From positions 248,001 to 312,000 of the forward strand of contig CBDCWQ010000009.1 of assembly GCA_965223435.1 (NCBI GenBank): 64,000 bases of DNA. The letters run 5' to 3'. Numbering within the stretch: position 1 is the first letter of the stretch; each line of letters opens with the position of its first letter. The notes under the pieces are model-generated. The model did no database searches, had not been told where the DNA came from, and worked only from the letters and a program-made list of their open reading frames with translations. Positions 62,351-64,000 of this stretch are shown here, one piece after another. The DNA is from CBDCWQ01 sp965223435. GTDB lineage: Bacteria; Myxococcota; Kuafuiibacteriia; Kuafuiibacteriales; Kuafuiibacteriaceae. The position numbers and the translations under genes are program-made.

Positions 62351-62435
62351 GGACCACAGGGTCTAAGGCTTCGGCCTCGGTGTCAACATCGGGCGGAACC
62401 GCATGCAACCCAAAAGCCACCACACCCGGGGGCCA

Positions 62436-62497
62436 GTGACTTCGGATCGGGCCCCGTCAGACCGAATGGGCAGGGACCAAAGCAACGCGCGTCGACA
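62436..62497 (-). repeat. Dispersed repeat, truncated copy R5
   Basis: Reverse-complemented, the left part reads GGGGCCCGATCCGAAGTCAC, close to the family core GGGGCCCGGTCCGAAGTGA. The GTCGAC block about 40 bases away is also kept, but the middle is shortened. It lies in the 210-base gap between tatD and the thiolase gene. Confidence 0.5.
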
Positions 62498-62560
62498 ACC
62501 GACACGGTCGCAAACGACGTGAACCCTTGCTCTATTGCTCGGCTCACTTGTGTCCCATGC

Positions 62561-63367
62561 TCAGGAACTCGCAAGAAGGTCCCCAAGGCCAAAAAACTCA
62601 ACCGCTGTCTCCCGGGTCTGGCGGGCAACATCCGCTTCTTCGACCCCACACGCCTCGGCCACGGCCTTCACCACATGCACGAGGTGCGCGGGCTCATTTC
62701 GTGTGCTTTTGGGCTTGGGCCGAATCGTTCGGGGGAGAAGGTAGGGGGCATCTGTTTCGACCATCAGCCGGTTGGCGGGCACCTTGGACACCAGGTCCCG
62801 AAGGGTCTGCCCCCTTCGCTCGTCGCAAATCCATCCGGTGACGCCGATGTAAAAACCGAAATCAAGGTACGCCTCAAGCGCCTCGGGGCCTCCAGTAAAA
62901 CAATGCACCACGAGCTTAAGCGATGACACGTCGAAGCCGCGGACGATCTCCACAAAGCGCGTAGAGGCATCCCGTTCGTGGCAAAACAACGGCATGTTCA
63001 GCTCTTGAGCGAGGGCAATCTGGGCTTCGAACATCGCCTCTTGGGCCGGCCGTGGCGAATAGTTCCGGTGAAAATCGAGACCGCATTCCCCGATGGCCAC
63101 CACCGGTTCCTTGGCCGCAATCGCTCGCAGACGATCCATCGCCCCCTCCGGCGCGCTGGCCGCGTCGTGAGGATGAATGCCCGCGGTCGAAAACAAGAGG
63201 CCTCGCCGAGCTTCGGCCAGCTGGGCCGCGGCTTCGCTGACCGCCACATTGGTCCCGGTGACGATCATCGTTTGCACCCCACGCCCCTCTGCGCGGGCCA
63301 GGACCTCGTCCAGGTCGTCACGAAAGGACCGATGCGCAAGGTTCACACCAATATCCACCATTCTCAT
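62561..63367 (-). CDS. tatD: TatD-family metal-dependent DNase/hydrolase
   Basis: About 268 residues from the ATG at 63367, preceded by GAGGAGA; an earlier in-frame ATG at 63385 lacks a site. TatD enzymes are TIM-barrel 3'-5' exonucleases acting in DNA repair or turnover. Metal ligands are in the usual places: the start MVDIGVNLAH (in place of the more common DxHxH), IGECGLDF (Glu), LPLFCHERDA-type CHE (His), VVHCFTGG (His) and VETDAPYL (Asp). The N-terminal IGVNL form matches the Escherichia coli TatD subgroup rather than YcfH/YjjV. Divergent from the HCCA-isomerase-like gene. Confidence 0.93.
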   Translation of the reverse strand: MRMVDIGVNLAHRSFRDDLDEVLARAEGRGVQTMIVTGTNVAVSEAAAQLAEARRGLLFSTAGIHPHDAASAPEGAMDRLRAIAAKEPVVAIGECGLDFHRNYSPRPAQEAMFEAQIALAQELNMPLFCHERDASTRFVEIVRGFDVSSLKLVVHCFTGGPEALEAYLDFGFYIGVTGWICDERRGQTLRDLVSKVPANRLMVETDAPYLLPRTIRPKPKSTRNEPAHLVHVVKAVAEACGVEEADVARQTRETAVEFFGLGDLLASS

Positions 63368-63462
63368 CAAGATCTCCTCGCCCATTCCGGCGGCTCACCG
63401 GGACAAATCGCCGTGACTTTACCCAAAAGGACCGCTACAGAGGGCTCACGACGAGGCTCGGT

Positions 63463-64000
63463 GTGCTTCCTCCAAAGAAGTCTGTCCAATTCTACTTCGA
63501 CTTTCTCTCGCCCTACAGCTACCTGGCAAGCGAGCTTTTGGATCACCGCGCCGAGCTCAAGGCCCTGTCCCTTCAAGTTCGACCGGTGGTCCTCGGCAGC
63601 ATCTTGTCCCACAGAAATGCCCAAGGACCGGGAGAAATTCCCGCACGGCGACGACTCGGGTTGGTCGATGTGCAGCTTCTTAGCCAACACTACGGGTTTG
63701 CTTTTCGGGGTCCCCCCAGTCATCCGTTCAACTCCGTTTATGCCCTGCGTTCCGTCTGTGCGATCGAAGACGAAAAGAAACGCCGGGCGGTGACCCACGC
63801 GTATTTTCGGGCCGCTTGGGCGGAGGGGCAAAACCTCGAAGATCTGCTTGTGCTTCGAACGTGCCTCCGTCAACACGGCATCGAACAAGACCCGGAAGAA
63901 GCGGCGTGCACCCCCGCGTTTCGAAAAGCCCTCAAAGATAACACCCGAGCCCTTCTCAGCCTAGGGGGGCACGGCGTGCCCGTCTTCGAAGTAGACGGCC
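63463..64000 (+). CDS. 2-hydroxychromene-2-carboxylate isomerase-like protein (3' end outside window)
   Basis: At least 179 residues from a GTG at 63463; no stop before the window edge. A DsbA-fold, kappa-class GST-like protein. The first strand and glutathione-binding serine are in VQFYFDFLSPYSYLASELL. Later blocks LSQHYGFAFRGPPSHPFNS, AYFRAAWAEGQNLEDLLVL and the cis-proline region GGHGVPVFEVDG match the HCCA isomerase family. Known members isomerise aromatic ring-fission products with glutathione, but many relatives are general kappa GSTs, so the substrate is uncertain. Start inferred from where family similarity begins; the Shine-Dalgarno is weak. Confidence 0.88.
   Translation, partial: MLPPKKSVQFYFDFLSPYSYLASELLDHRAELKALSLQVRPVVLGSILSHRNAQGPGEIPARRRLGLVDVQLLSQHYGFAFRGPPSHPFNSVYALRSVCAIEDEKKRRAVTHAYFRAAWAEGQNLEDLLVLRTCLRQHGIEQDPEEAACTPAFRKALKDNTRALLSLGGHGVPVFEVDG

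Noticed and set aside
61877..62926. 349-residue plus-strand frame across the thiolase and tatD genes
   Set aside because: Antisense to two well-supported enzymes; His/Arg-rich shadow.

Overview
The window is a contiguous stretch of a high-GC bacterial chromosome. It looks like Myxococcota/Bradymonadota-type biology (former Deltaproteobacteria). The evidence is a zinc-ribbon Ser/Thr kinase, an FHA-fused sigma-54 activator with no receiver domain, many large secreted or lipid-anchored proteins, Gly/Ser- and Asp/Gln-repeat lipoproteins, frequent GTG/TTG starts, and core genes of proteobacterial type (ftsH, tilS, pcm, tatD). The assignment is an inference from gene style; there is no rRNA or marker gene to settle it. 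I saw no tRNA, rRNA, CRISPR array, insertion sequence or prophage.

Layout. 1-6045: a partial BNR lipoprotein, rmlD, an acidic-repeat lipoprotein, a small membrane protein, and a bestrophin-MATE pair. 6418-14330: a giant multidomain exoprotein (Asp-box propeller, toroid-like domain, two WIxNNAGWW-type repeats, BACON-like domains, HExxH metallopeptidase). 14375-20494: a beta-helix lipoprotein, a kinase-TPR pair and a sigma-54/FHA regulator. 20583-24054: housekeeping enzymes (selO, a DUF3565-DUF1971 fusion, pcm, a GST). 24636-43699: a block of very large exported proteins: a trypsin-like protease with three C-terminal repeats, an SpvB/RHS protein, and an alpha-2-macroglobulin with intact thioester motif in an operon with a penicillin acylase homologue. 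43911-46567: DUF2279-like and DUF924 genes, and a degenerate protein kinase. 46690-50953: a tightly overlapping three-gene operon encoding a metallophosphoesterase lipoprotein, an Omp85 barrel and a lipoprotein with a kinase-like motif set. 51072-56169: a DsbA-like lipoprotein and a second member of the giant-exoprotein family. 56432-64000: a decayed toxin-antitoxin locus, ftsH-tilS, hbd-thiolase, tatD and a partial HCCA-isomerase-like gene.

Three cross-cutting signals stand out. (1) The three largest repeat-rich secreted genes each carry one apparent single-base loss in a G or C run (near 13917-13920, 34419-34421 and 55561-55566), which points to sequence error or contingency slippage. (2) A dispersed intergenic repeat of about 100 bp occurs at least five times (6129, 18801, 18975, 43683, 62436) and runs into the ends of two genes. 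(3) Two genes (rmlD and the metallophosphoesterase) have perfect hairpins that place their Shine-Dalgarno sequence inside the stem.

The best candidate for an undescribed system is the phosphoesterase / Omp85 / kinase-like lipoprotein operon at 46690-50953, followed by the paired giant exoproteins.
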